A stretch of 64,000 bases of DNA from Bacteroidota bacterium (lineage in GTDB: Bacteria > Bacteroidota > Bacteroidia > Bacteroidales > SZUA-534), in contig QKGS01000040.1 of the NCBI GenBank assembly GCA_003250355.1, positions 1-64,000 of the forward strand, in the 5' to 3' direction. Under the pieces are notes generated by a model. The model saw only the letters and a program-made list of their open reading frames with translations. It did not search any database and was not told the origin of the DNA. The translations under genes were made by a program, and so were the position numbers. Below are positions 8,802-18,172 of the stretch, one piece after another (the stretch's first letter is position 1; each line of letters opens with the position of its first letter).

Positions 8802-10763
8802 ATGATAGAACGCGAAACCATAGACAAAATATTCGACACCGCAAATATTGTTGAGGTAGTAGGCGATTTTATTAATCTGAAAAAAAGGGGAGTTAACTAT
8901 CTGGGAAACTGCCCGTTCCACAATGAGAAAACACCATCGTTTACCGTTTCGCCTTCAAAAGGCATATACAAATGTTTTGGATGCGGAGCCGGTGGAAACT
9001 CGGTAAACTTTATTATGGAGCACGAAAAGCTTTCATATATTGATGCACTGAAATTTCTTGCACGAAAATATCATATTGAAGTTGTAGAAAAGGAGATGAC
9101 ACCTGCCGAAAAAGAGAAGCAGGATGTACGCGAAAGCTTAATAATAGTAAGCGAATTTGCCGGAAAAACCTTTACCGACAACCTTCACAACTCCGACGAA
9201 GGTAGAGCAGTTGGATTAAAGTATTTCAAAGAGCGAGGATTTAACGATTCCATAATCGACAAATTTCAGTTAGGATATTGTCGTGCATCGCGCGATAGTT
9301 TTACCCTACTAGCTGAAAACAAAGGGTACAAAACAGAATATTTGGTAACAACCGGTCTTACCGTAAAACGCGACGACGGAACAAAATTTGACCGTTTCAG
9401 CGAACGGGTTATGTTTCCTATTCACAACCTTATGGGGCGCATTATCGGTTTTGGCGGGCGCACACTCCGTTCCGACAAAAAAATAGCCAAATACCTGAAT
9501 TCGCCCGAATCGGAAATATACCATAAAAGCAAAATTCTTTACGGACTCTTTTTTTCAAAAAATGCCATTGTAAAAAACGATAAGTGTTTTCTTGTAGAAG
9601 GATATACCGATGTAATGAGTATGCACCAGTCGGGGATTGAAAATGTAGTAGCATCGTCGGGAACATCGCTAACCACTGAGCAAATAAAACTAATAAAGCG
9701 TTTCACTTCAAACATAACCGTTTTGTTCGACGGCGATGCAGCCGGTATAAAAGCTGCTCTGCGTGGTATTGACATGGTACTTAAAGAGAGTATGAACGTT
9801 AAAGTAGTTCTACTTCCCGACGGCGAAGACCCCGATTCATTTGCTCAAAAACATTCGGCTACCCAGTTTTACGATTTTATAGAGCGTGAAGAGACCGATT
9901 TTATACGCTTTAAAACCAAACTTCTACTTGAAGATGCTAAAGACGACCCTGTTAAAAAGGCCGAACTTATTAAAGATATTGTAAAAACAGTATCGGTTAT
10001 CCCCGATAATATTACCCGCTCTCTGTATGCAAAGGAGTGTTCGTTTTTGCTAAATATGGAAGAGGCGATACTCGTAGCGGAGATTGATAAATTAAACAAG
10101 GGTGAACAACGAAAGCAATTTAAGGAAGAGCAAAAACACGAAGAACACACTCAACCTGTAATTGAAGAACCTGCAATAACAGAAAAAAGCATTAATGAAA
10201 AATTCGATGAATTTGAAAAAGAAATAGTGCGCATACTGTTAAAACATGGAAAAACACACCTGTTTACAGTCGCTCAAACACTCGAAGAGTCGGAGCAGAA
10301 AGTATTTGTAAGCCAATATATTGCTCGTGAACTTAGGGGTGAAATAGAAATAAAATCGCCTGTATTTCAAACTATTATCAATGAATTTGAAACTCATTTT
10401 AACTCAAACCCCAATTTCGATGTTAAGTACTTTGTAAATCATGAAAATCCGTTGATTAGCAAAACTACTGCCGATTTATTGTCGGAAAAGCATACGCTTA
10501 GTAGGATTCACTCACAAAATGGTTCACAAACCCCCGCCGAAGAACGTAATTTGAAAGAAGTAATAGACCAAGCTATTTCAGGCTACAAATACAACATAGT
10601 TATGGATATTCTTCATAACATTGAGGCTGAAATGAAAAGACTTGAAAACAGAGGTGCTGCCGATGAAGAATTATCGCTCACTTTTGAAAAGTTTATTCTT
10701 TACACCCAAATGAAGCGAGAAATTGCAAAATCATTAGGAAACAGAATAGTTCTGAAACGGTAA
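8802..10763 (+). CDS. dnaG: DNA primase
   Basis: Synthesises RNA primers at replication forks. 653 residues from ATG 8802. The CHC2 zinc-binding domain has ligands C37, H40, C58 and C61 (CPFHNEKTPSF ... YKCFGCG). The RNA-polymerase core and Toprim domain follow: E266 of VEGYTDV is the conserved acid and D310/D312 of LFDGDAAG are the metal-binding aspartates. The last about 230 residues are charged and divergent, as expected for the helicase-binding region. It stands alone, with divergent or unrelated neighbours. Confidence 0.97.
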   Translation: MIERETIDKIFDTANIVEVVGDFINLKKRGVNYLGNCPFHNEKTPSFTVSPSKGIYKCFGCGAGGNSVNFIMEHEKLSYIDALKFLARKYHIEVVEKEMTPAEKEKQDVRESLIIVSEFAGKTFTDNLHNSDEGRAVGLKYFKERGFNDSIIDKFQLGYCRASRDSFTLLAENKGYKTEYLVTTGLTVKRDDGTKFDRFSERVMFPIHNLMGRIIGFGGRTLRSDKKIAKYLNSPESEIYHKSKILYGLFFSKNAIVKNDKCFLVEGYTDVMSMHQSGIENVVASSGTSLTTEQIKLIKRFTSNITVLFDGDAAGIKAALRGIDMVLKESMNVKVVLLPDGEDPDSFAQKHSATQFYDFIEREETDFIRFKTKLLLEDAKDDPVKKAELIKDIVKTVSVIPDNITRSLYAKECSFLLNMEEAILVAEIDKLNKGEQRKQFKEEQKHEEHTQPVIEEPAITEKSINEKFDEFEKEIVRILLKHGKTHLFTVAQTLEESEQKVFVSQYIARELRGEIEIKSPVFQTIINEFETHFNSNPNFDVKYFVNHENPLISKTTADLLSEKHTLSRIHSQNGSQTPAEERNLKEVIDQAISGYKYNIVMDILHNIEAEMKRLENRGAADEELSLTFEKFILYTQMKREIAKSLGNRIVLKR

Positions 10764-10868
10764 TTTAGAACACAATTAGTGTACGATACTTAACAATACA
10801 TCTAACATTTGGTTTGTTATAATGATGAAAAAATTGTAATATTATATTTCATTTTATATATATAAGAG

Positions 10869-11945
10869 ATGTTTAAGAATAAGTTTTTTATACTGGCATT
10901 ATTGCTTATTACTACTGTAATGGCATGTGACAATATGAGTTCAAAAAAGAATAAACTGAGCTACAAGTATGGAGGAACGCTAAGGGTTAATGCTACTTCG
11001 GAACCCGACATGATATTTCCCGGTCAGGTGAATAAATCGAGTGAACATCTTATTGTTAGTCAGGCTTACGATGGGTTGGTTAAGTATCACCCCAGAACAT
11101 TTGATATAGTACCTTCTCTTGCGAAACGATGGCTTGAAGAAAGAAACGGAACTATTTATACATTCTATATGAGCGACAATGCTTATTTCCATAAAGATAA
11201 AGTGTTTAAAAATAAACAAGAGCGTAAAATAACAGCCGTTGATGTTAAAAATTCAATAGAACAAATAGCAAAAACATATCGTATGTTGGAGCAACCAATA
11301 CCTAAGCATATTATGAATATCAAAGGAGCCGAAGAGCTGTTGAACGATAAAATACATAACGATTCTATACACGTTAGTGGTATAGAGGTATTTGACGATA
11401 CTACCCTGATATTTTACTTGAATGAGGCCGATAACTTGTTTTTACACTTTCTTGCAGGAACCGATGCCTTGGTTTTTTCAAAAAAAGCATTCGATGCATA
11501 TGGGTTTAAAAGCACTGTTGGTTCAGGAGCATTTACTTATGAGTATTTCAATAAAGTTTCAGACCATTTAATATTACTTGCAAATAAAGAATATTATGGA
11601 ATAAATAAACAAGGAGAAAGACTACCGTTCCTCGATTCTATTGTAGTTTCGTTTGTCACATCTACCACTAGTGAAATAGAATTACTCAATGATAACAAAA
11701 TTGATATGGTGCTTGGATTGCCGGAAAAATACGTAACACCATTTCTTGATAATAATATTGAATTGTTTCAGCAAAATCCACCTTTCTTTGTTTTAAAGCA
11801 AAGTCATGATTTTGAAACTAGGAAAGAATACAATATTTTACGTTCCAATATTCATGGTTTTGAGTTAAACTCTCAAAATTACTTCGATTTTTCAGAAACA
11901 TTTAAAAAAGACCCTGAACCGGAAGAAGTGCTTACTGTCGAGTAA
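10869..11945 (+). CDS. Peptide/solute-binding lipoprotein (SBP_bac_5 family), apparently missing lobe II
   Basis: Signal peptide with lipobox TVMAC puts the lipidated Cys at residue 20. YGGTLRVNATSEPD and the following 250 residues fit the first half of OppA/DppA-type extracellular binding proteins (SBP_bac_5). The family usually runs about 500-600 residues, but this protein has 358. The ending YNILRSNIHGFELNSQNYFDF looks like the normal family C-terminus joined directly after the first hinge region, as if about 170-200 residues were lost in frame. No ABC permease or ATPase genes are adjacent. It may be a degenerate gene or a binding protein turned to another task. The family call is firm; the deletion is inference. 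Confidence 0.75.
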   Translation: MFKNKFFILALLLITTVMACDNMSSKKNKLSYKYGGTLRVNATSEPDMIFPGQVNKSSEHLIVSQAYDGLVKYHPRTFDIVPSLAKRWLEERNGTIYTFYMSDNAYFHKDKVFKNKQERKITAVDVKNSIEQIAKTYRMLEQPIPKHIMNIKGAEELLNDKIHNDSIHVSGIEVFDDTTLIFYLNEADNLFLHFLAGTDALVFSKKAFDAYGFKSTVGSGAFTYEYFNKVSDHLILLANKEYYGINKQGERLPFLDSIVVSFVTSTTSEIELLNDNKIDMVLGLPEKYVTPFLDNNIELFQQNPPFFVLKQSHDFETRKEYNILRSNIHGFELNSQNYFDFSETFKKDPEPEEVLTVE

Positions 11946-12062
11946 TAGGTTGTCGTTTATGTTTGTAATATCATTACACAAATACTTTAACAATAGTTTC
12001 GTGTTGAAAATTTGAACAACTAAGTGTTATACTGGTTAACAATATTTGATAAAAAAGCGGCT

Positions 12063-14219
12063 TTATCTTACAATTGTAACAGATAAACTTGATCCGTCGT
12101 TGAACAAAAGTACGTATAGTCCGGTTGGTAACGGCGAACCGTCAAGATTGTTGGTTGTTATGTTTGCAGGCAATTCGATTTCATATATAACTTTACCTGC
12201 TTCGTTAACAAGTTTTGCTCTCCCTTTTCCTTCAACATAATATGTTGATGTTCCACCAGGTACATTATCGTATAGAATAGCATCGCACGTGCCGGTTTGT
12301 TTGAGTTGTAGGTTACTCTGAATTATCATTTCGCAACCTTCGCTATCAGATAATTTAATAGTATAAATTCCATGATTAAGTTCAGTATTTACCAAAGCAG
12401 TAAGTGTATCTGTAACGCCTGTATAATCATTTACAGCTAAAACATTATATACATAATTATTAGGAGCACTGTTTTCATTAAAATGGAATAGTGTTTTTTT
12501 GCAGTCAGACTTATAGTTGGTTGTTATATCAACCTGATTGATACAATTACATTCAGGAATAACAGGGGCATTAGTTAACAGAATACTGTCGTAGCAAAAA
12601 AGCCCTTGTTTAACGAACAGATAGTTTTCTCCACTTTCAATAGTGTACTTTCCATTTTCAGAAATCACATTAGAATTAATATAGTATTCAGGTAATGATA
12701 AAGAATAACTAAATTCAACACTATTTATTTCAACCTCTGTTTTATTGCAGTTTTCAATTATATCAAAATCTGCATTATCTATAACCGGGTAAGCATTTAT
12801 AGAAATAACAGTATCAAAATAGAATTCACAGCCGCTATTGTTAGAATACAGCACTTTATAATTGCCGGGCATAACCGGGTATTTTGTTGCATTTATTATT
12901 TGATTTCTGTTATTCAGGCTGTCGGCTAAATATGGCGTAACCCAATCGCCCGAAAGTCCTTTGTAAGTAATATCATTGAACTGAACAATATATCCGGAAT
13001 TGCAATTAAAATCAACTGTAAAATTTAGAACATCAGCTTCAATACATTCACATACAGGATACTCAGGTATTGTAACAGTAGTATCAAATAATGTAGAGCA
13101 ACTGTTATTATTTGTTATCTGAACTTTGTATATTCCCGGATTTATGGGATACGTATTATTAGTATTTACTTCGTGTAAAATATTCCCATCACTATCTAAT
13201 AAATTATAAATGAAGCTATAATTAGGCATTAAGGTGTCGTAGCTTATGTTTAATTCAGAAAAGTTAATGGTATATTTTTGAGTGCAGTCGAAATTTATTT
13301 CAAAACTCAAAGTGTTGCCTGCCGGACAGTCATAAGCATATATATATGTTTCGCCAGATAAAATAGTTTTATTAGTCCATACACCTAAGTTTTTTGCAAA
13401 AGATGCAACTTCATAGATAGAGTAGTTTTCTATTATGCTATCAATGGTAATAATTTTATTATTAGATATTTCAACAACACTATCCCACAGATTGTGTGAA
13501 AACCAGCGATACCATACATAATCAGAGCCAAGGGTATCGGGATATTCTATAGTAATACTTTCTCCCTTATATATATGACACCATTTATCATTAGTAATCT
13601 CTTTTTGAGGGAAGCAATTGAAAATAGTATTATACCCGGGAATACCTGCTAACCTCCTTATTTCAGGCCAGTTGAGTTTATTTTCGCGTAATGTAACAGA
13701 GTCTAAGTTGGGTAGTTGACTGAAATCAGGAAGCTGTGTTAAATAATTATTGTCTGCATTTATAAGGCTAAGATTTGGGTTAGCCCCAAATTCAGGTATA
13801 CTTTTTATTAAGTTGTTGCGAAAATCAATTGTGGTAAGTGTTGTTAAATCAGACACATCGGGAGCTTTTGTAAGTCGGTTGTGATTAAGGAATATATATT
13901 CAATATTGTTAAAACCTGTGAGCTTTGGGAATGATGATAGTTTATTCCCATCTGCTATTATCCCTTTTGAATTTTTAAAATACTGTATCTCATTAATATT
14001 TGTAACACCGGTATTGTTTAAATAGAATATGCCATTAAAGTTTTTAGCTTCTACGGTATCTAATTTTCCCAATTCAGGGCTTGCGGCAGATATATTATTA
14101 AAAATATAACGGGCAAATATAGTATCGCTAATATTGATAGTTTGTGCTTTAATAACGCCCGATATCAATAAAGCAATCAATACTCCAATAACTTTTATAT
14201 GTATATTTTTGAATATCAT
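12063..14219 (-). CDS. Secreted leucine-rich-repeat protein with T9SS-like C-terminus
   Basis: 718 residues, signal peptide ending VIKAQ (about 1-26). Residues 50-205 hold short leucine-rich repeats (LSSFPKLTGFNNIEYIFLNHN and relatives). About 240-650 is a run of beta-sandwich-like modules, several beginning with C.C or CN/CT and containing F.F. patterns. The C-terminus (about 655-718) has KLVNEAGKVIYEIEL ... LPTGLYVLLF and a final VTIVR strand, resembling T9SS type A sorting domains, though it lacks a clear P-N-P opening. The start codon overlaps the preceding anti-sigma gene's stop (ATGA), so it is translationally coupled and is the probable output of that regulatory unit. Confidence 0.75.
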   Translation of the reverse strand: MIFKNIHIKVIGVLIALLISGVIKAQTINISDTIFARYIFNNISAASPELGKLDTVEAKNFNGIFYLNNTGVTNINEIQYFKNSKGIIADGNKLSSFPKLTGFNNIEYIFLNHNRLTKAPDVSDLTTLTTIDFRNNLIKSIPEFGANPNLSLINADNNYLTQLPDFSQLPNLDSVTLRENKLNWPEIRRLAGIPGYNTIFNCFPQKEITNDKWCHIYKGESITIEYPDTLGSDYVWYRWFSHNLWDSVVEISNNKIITIDSIIENYSIYEVASFAKNLGVWTNKTILSGETYIYAYDCPAGNTLSFEINFDCTQKYTINFSELNISYDTLMPNYSFIYNLLDSDGNILHEVNTNNTYPINPGIYKVQITNNNSCSTLFDTTVTIPEYPVCECIEADVLNFTVDFNCNSGYIVQFNDITYKGLSGDWVTPYLADSLNNRNQIINATKYPVMPGNYKVLYSNNSGCEFYFDTVISINAYPVIDNADFDIIENCNKTEVEINSVEFSYSLSLPEYYINSNVISENGKYTIESGENYLFVKQGLFCYDSILLTNAPVIPECNCINQVDITTNYKSDCKKTLFHFNENSAPNNYVYNVLAVNDYTGVTDTLTALVNTELNHGIYTIKLSDSEGCEMIIQSNLQLKQTGTCDAILYDNVPGGTSTYYVEGKGRAKLVNEAGKVIYEIELPANITTNNLDGSPLPTGLYVLLFNDGSSLSVTIVR

Positions 14220-15256
14220 CGTTCTAATATAGTAATGCCTTTAATACACTTATCGCCATTTTGGTACAACACGATGATTTTATATAATCCCATAGGTAAA
14301 TATTCGCCGTTGTTGTTGGTTCCTTCCCACAATAACTTTTCGCCTAGGTAGAAGTTACGTTTGTATACCTCTTTCATTGTTTCGCTATATACTATTATAC
14401 TACCTGCCGACAAAGCCGATGAAGTTATTGTTATTTGTTCATTGTATGAAGGCTCATAAGTTTCAGGAACAGTAAAATCGCAACCATTTTTCTCAACTTC
14501 ACTGTTCCAATTATTATCAGAACTCTCTTTGTGAGTTATTTCATCGGTTTGAGTTACAGGTTTAGTTGTTTTCTTTTGTTCAACAACATTTTTTTCTCCA
14601 TTAGCTTCACTTTTCTTTATTTCGGACTGTTTTTCATTATCAACATTAGGTAATGCAACTATTGTTGTTTTACTTTCATTGGTCTTACTATCCACATCAG
14701 CATTGGCTTTTGGTTCAGGCTTTTGCTCTTTTGTTCTTTCAGGCAAGCTGTCCAATTCTTTTTGTGGGTTGTTTTCAATATTATTCTTAGGTGTGTCATT
14801 TTCACCTCCGTTTTTATTTTTTAAGGAATTAACATCATTCAATTCAGTATTATCGGTATTGTTTTTCTCAATTGCAGTAATTGAGTCAGTGCTATTAATT
14901 ACCGGTTTTTCTATAGTTGTTTCATTTGTTTTATTGGGCAGAGTTTCATTTTTACTGTTATTGTTGAATACAAAATAAAGAGCCGTTCCGGCAACAACAG
15001 CAGTTGCAACAGTTACTACTTTTTTGTATAATTTTTTTGCCTTTGCTTGTTTAGCATATCCTTTAGCTGCCTGTTTAAAATTAATAAGTTCGTTCTCTTC
15101 AAGTAACACCTTTGCAGCCCTGAATGTCTCAAGGTGTTCGGCAACTTCCGGATTGCTGTTAACCTCATCGAACAGCAATGATGCTTCGTCATTAGGCAGC
15201 TCTCTGCGCAGATACCTGAAAAGGTTATTATATATATTTTGTAAATCGCCGGTCAT
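14216..15256 (-). CDS. Membrane anti-sigma-factor-like protein with T9SS type-B-like periplasmic C-terminal domain
   Basis: 346 residues. The N-terminal 75 residues (FRYLRRELPNDEASLLFDEV...) look like a non-zinc anti-sigma helix bundle. One membrane segment follows (about 81-97, VVTVATAVVAGTALYFVF). Next is a periplasmic Asn/Thr/Lys/Glu-rich linker of about 150 residues, then a compact domain (about 255-346) with WEGTNNNGEYLPMGLYKIIV and a final GITILER. This strongly recalls the gliding-motility (CHU_C, T9SS type B) C-terminal domain (WDG..NGK.LP.G.Y). It overlaps the sigma-factor gene upstream by 29 bp and the LRR gene downstream by 4 bp. Inference: it anchors the sigma factor and senses a periplasmic or T9SS-related signal. 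Confidence 0.7.
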   Translation of the reverse strand: MTGDLQNIYNNLFRYLRRELPNDEASLLFDEVNSNPEVAEHLETFRAAKVLLEENELINFKQAAKGYAKQAKAKKLYKKVVTVATAVVAGTALYFVFNNNSKNETLPNKTNETTIEKPVINSTDSITAIEKNNTDNTELNDVNSLKNKNGGENDTPKNNIENNPQKELDSLPERTKEQKPEPKANADVDSKTNESKTTIVALPNVDNEKQSEIKKSEANGEKNVVEQKKTTKPVTQTDEITHKESSDNNWNSEVEKNGCDFTVPETYEPSYNEQITITSSALSAGSIIVYSETMKEVYKRNFYLGEKLLWEGTNNNGEYLPMGLYKIIVLYQNGDKCIKGITILER

Positions 15257-15824
15257 AGTCTATAAATATTGTTCTTAGGTCACTCTCATTTTGCAAAAGC
15301 TTAACAAGTTTTTCTTTGCATCGGCTTTTTATTATTTTTACTACTCCTTCGTTAGCAAAGCCATATTCTTCGGCTATATCTTTGTACTTCTGTTCTTGAA
15401 ACAAAATGGCTTTAAATACATTAGCGCATTTTTCGCCAAGCATTTCAAATACTTTTTTTATTGTATTCTCTTTTTCATTTACAGTAGTCTGATAATTAAT
15501 ATCTTCGTCCCATTCTCCGTTTTCTTCATATCCTTCAAAAGCTTCCGACTTACTGTCGCGTTTCACTTTATTTATCCACAAATTCCGGCATACTATAAAT
15601 AAAAAACTGTTTATATTTTCATTTTTATCAAAACTGCCGTTTCTTATTTTTCGAACCAGTATAACCATGGCATCTTGAAAAACGTCTTGAATATCGTCAG
15701 AATTGGCACCCTGCTTTTTCAATGTGCGCTCTATTCCGGGATATGCATTCTTGTATAAAGTAGCTATTACTTTCCTGTCGTTTTTGTCAAGAATGGACTG
15801 AACTATTTTATCTTCGTACTTCAT
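15228..15824 (-). CDS. ECF-type RNA polymerase sigma factor
   Basis: 198 residues with sigma-70 region 2 (DIQDVFQDAMVILVRKIRNGSF ... FLFIVCRNLWINKVKR) and region 4 (KYKDIAEEYGFANEGVVKIIKSRCKEKL, a helix-turn-helix). The size and lack of regions 1 and 3 are typical of extracytoplasmic-function sigma factors. It follows the PorP/SprF gene by 35 bp and overlaps the anti-sigma gene by 29 bp, which is the usual sigma/anti-sigma coupling. It probably drives its own operon and other surface genes. Confidence 0.9.
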   Translation of the reverse strand: MKYEDKIVQSILDKNDRKVIATLYKNAYPGIERTLKKQGANSDDIQDVFQDAMVILVRKIRNGSFDKNENINSFLFIVCRNLWINKVKRDSKSEAFEGYEENGEWDEDINYQTTVNEKENTIKKVFEMLGEKCANVFKAILFQEQKYKDIAEEYGFANEGVVKIIKSRCKEKLVKLLQNESDLRTIFIDYDRRFTKYI

Positions 15825-15859
15825 TTTGCTTTAATTACAATCGCACTTATAAATGGTTA

Positions 15860-16726
15860 TCACTTTTTACTGTAAAAAATTAATCCTGCCTGAACCGACG
15901 AGGTGTTGTATCGGAATTCAAATACACCGGTTTGTATTTGGTAACCAATATACGCTTCTACAACCGATTTTCTATGCCAGTTGTATTCAAATCCCACGCT
16001 GGTAAAAAAATCGCCGTCGGTATTAAAACTTGCACCGGCCATAATTTTTTCTTTGAATATGGTTTTTGTCCCTGCCGACAATTGAGTGTAATACTCGGAA
16101 TATACATCGAGTCGGCCGTATCCGTAGCCGCTCCATTTTTTATCTCTTGTTTTATAATTTCGTAATATAAGAGCTTGAAAAAAACGGGGCAGGTATGTTT
16201 CTTCATAAAATGGCGATAACTTTGGCCGGGTAATTTGGTTTATGGTAATATTTATTGTGTTTCTTTTGTCGTAATAAGCCAACGCAATACTGCCGTCGGC
16301 TTTAGTGTCTGAGCCGCTGGGGCCTCCGGTATTATTGGCAATGGAGTAATTAACCAATCCTACCGATACTCCCCCTGCTATTTGTTGCTTTTTGTTCAGT
16401 GGTATATGTACAGCATAGTTAATATAAGCACGATCTCTTTTTATAAACTTACCCTTTCGGTTAGCTATGGCATTTATACCAATATTAGTATTGCGAAATG
16501 AATACTGCCCATTCATTTGCAACGAGCGTATTTCTTTAAATAAACCTGTTCTTTGTTTTGCAAATGTACTTGCTTTAAAGTCTTGTTTGTTAGGGCTTTC
16601 CAAATAATCGGCAAGCGATGGCACCATTGTATTACGGGCAATTATATCTTCGGGGTATAACGAAAAGTTTTGAGCAATTGCAGTTGCACAAATTATTGTG
16701 AAATATATTGTAAATACTTGTTTCAA
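15860..16726 (-). CDS. PorP/SprF-family type IX secretion-associated outer membrane protein
   Basis: 288 residues with signal peptide (1-18, ATAIAQ). The body has the amphipathic strand pattern of the PorP/SprF family: an N-terminal region with SLQMNGQYSF, then QQIAGGVSVGLVNY, DGSIALAYYD, QLSAGTKTIF, GASFNTDGDFFTSVGFEYNW and a last GLIFYSK strand. The family forms outer membrane barrels linked to T9SS. Members often neighbour type B (CHU_C) cargo, whose surface retention or transport they assist. It is the first gene of a unit with the ECF sigma, anti-sigma and LRR genes. Confidence 0.8.
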   Translation of the reverse strand: MKQVFTIYFTIICATAIAQNFSLYPEDIIARNTMVPSLADYLESPNKQDFKASTFAKQRTGLFKEIRSLQMNGQYSFRNTNIGINAIANRKGKFIKRDRAYINYAVHIPLNKKQQIAGGVSVGLVNYSIANNTGGPSGSDTKADGSIALAYYDKRNTINITINQITRPKLSPFYEETYLPRFFQALILRNYKTRDKKWSGYGYGRLDVYSEYYTQLSAGTKTIFKEKIMAGASFNTDGDFFTSVGFEYNWHRKSVVEAYIGYQIQTGVFEFRYNTSSVQAGLIFYSKK

Positions 16727-16903
16727 CTTACCCCTTTTAGTTGTATATAACCTGTTAGCTTAGTAGAAATGTAGCAAATAAAGGAGAACTAATATAGCAT
16801 AAAAATAAAATGATTGGAGTTTTATATGTGAAAATTTAAGATAATTATTCTGCGGAATCACTACATTTACAGCAATATATCTAAAACATTAACTCGCTTT
16901 ACT

Positions 16904-18115
16904 ATGAAAACAAGGCTATTGCTTTTTTCTCTATTATTTAGTCTGTCGGCATTGGCTGCAACAGTTGAAAAACCTGAATATCACTATTCGGCATCGTGCA
17001 TGAAATCAAACTGTGTTATTTCAAAGCCACAAATATTATTTGTAGGCGATTCGCTTTATATATATGACTGTGTATCTGCAAACTGTTGTGCAAACTTTGA
17101 ACTTAATGTTTCAGAACCGGTGAATGACACACTTACTGTAACATTTACTGACACTGCTTCATTGCTTTGTACCTGTAGTTGCGATTTTAGTGTTACTATA
17201 AATGCCGGTAAAATAGCATCGAAAGATATTGTTGTTCAATACAGCGGAGAGTCATATCCGATGAATGCTAAAGCAATACTTCCTATAATTGAGAAAGGGA
17301 AAACGTGGAATGTTGAAACTATCAATATGGCTATGGGGCCGTTACCGGTTACAGCTCAATATATGGTTGAACCAAATTCAGAGCGTCCATTTTGTTGGAA
17401 TGGATTATTTTATACTAAAATCAGTAAAAGCCATCTTATAGCATTAAAATCGGGAAGCCTTAATAACGAGGCGGTTTACATTAGAGAGTACAATGGAAAG
17501 GTTTACTATATGGATGATACAACTCAGTGCCGCGAGATATTGATTTACGATTTTACGCTCAATAAAGGCGATTCAGTAACAGTTGGCGACTCTAATGATT
17601 ATTTAAGTCATTTAAAGGTTGATTCGGTTAATTATATTCAGTACAATGATGGCGTAAGCAGAAAAACTATGTACCTGTCGGGCGATGGCAATAAAATATG
17701 GATAGAAGGAATTGGCGATACTAATTCACCTTTTTATTATTGGTTACCATTACCAAATAAAAGATGCAAATGTGGTGATAGTTCGTACGAAAAGCTGATT
17801 TGTTGCTCAGTAAATGATAAGTTGATATACCGGACTCCCGGGTATTACAGCTGTGTAATAATATCATCGGCTACCGATTTTAATTATAGCTTTAGTATTT
17901 ATCCAAATCCGGCAAGTAGCTATTTAAACGTTGAAAGTACGGTATATACAGGGGTAAGTTATACTATAACCGATCTTTCAGGCAATATAGTGCAAAAAGG
18001 AAATTTGTCAGACGAAATAAATATTAACATACCCGACGGAATGTACTTTATATCATTATCAGATGATAAAGGTATTATTGGAGCAGAGAAAATTTTAATA
18101 GAAGGGTGCAAGTAG
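16904..18115 (+). CDS. T9SS-secreted cysteine-rich protein of unknown function
   Basis: 403 residues with signal peptide (1-18, LSALAA). The N-terminal third is unusually Cys-rich (CMKSNC, DCVSANCC, LLCTCSC). The middle is a beta-rich domain I do not recognise. Residues about 329-403 are a type A T9SS sorting domain opening with YPNPASSYLNVES and containing SYTITDLSGNIVQKGNL and IPDGMYFISL. It is transcribed divergently from the PorP/SprF-sigma unit and could be one of its targets, but no shared promoter motif was found. Confidence 0.8.
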   Translation: MKTRLLLFSLLFSLSALAATVEKPEYHYSASCMKSNCVISKPQILFVGDSLYIYDCVSANCCANFELNVSEPVNDTLTVTFTDTASLLCTCSCDFSVTINAGKIASKDIVVQYSGESYPMNAKAILPIIEKGKTWNVETINMAMGPLPVTAQYMVEPNSERPFCWNGLFYTKISKSHLIALKSGSLNNEAVYIREYNGKVYYMDDTTQCREILIYDFTLNKGDSVTVGDSNDYLSHLKVDSVNYIQYNDGVSRKTMYLSGDGNKIWIEGIGDTNSPFYYWLPLPNKRCKCGDSSYEKLICCSVNDKLIYRTPGYYSCVIISSATDFNYSFSIYPNPASSYLNVESTVYTGVSYTITDLSGNIVQKGNLSDEININIPDGMYFISLSDDKGIIGAEKILIEGCK

Positions 18116-18127
18116 TATATTTTAGGT

Positions 18128-18158
18128 AAATAAATAAAAAGCATTCCACTAGAAATGC
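18128..18158 (-). terminator. Weak hairpin-plus-T-tract terminator of the yifB gene
   Basis: On the minus strand, GCATT pairs with AATGC around an 8-nt loop and is followed by TTTTTATTTATTT, 14 bp after the stop codon. The stem is only 5 bp, so the call is tentative. Confidence 0.4.
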
Positions 18159-18172
18159 AGTAGTACCCAATA

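Noticed and set aside
14679..14978. 99-codon frame antisense to the anti-sigma linker
   Set aside because: Results from the low-complexity Asn/Thr/Lys/Glu codons of the sense gene.
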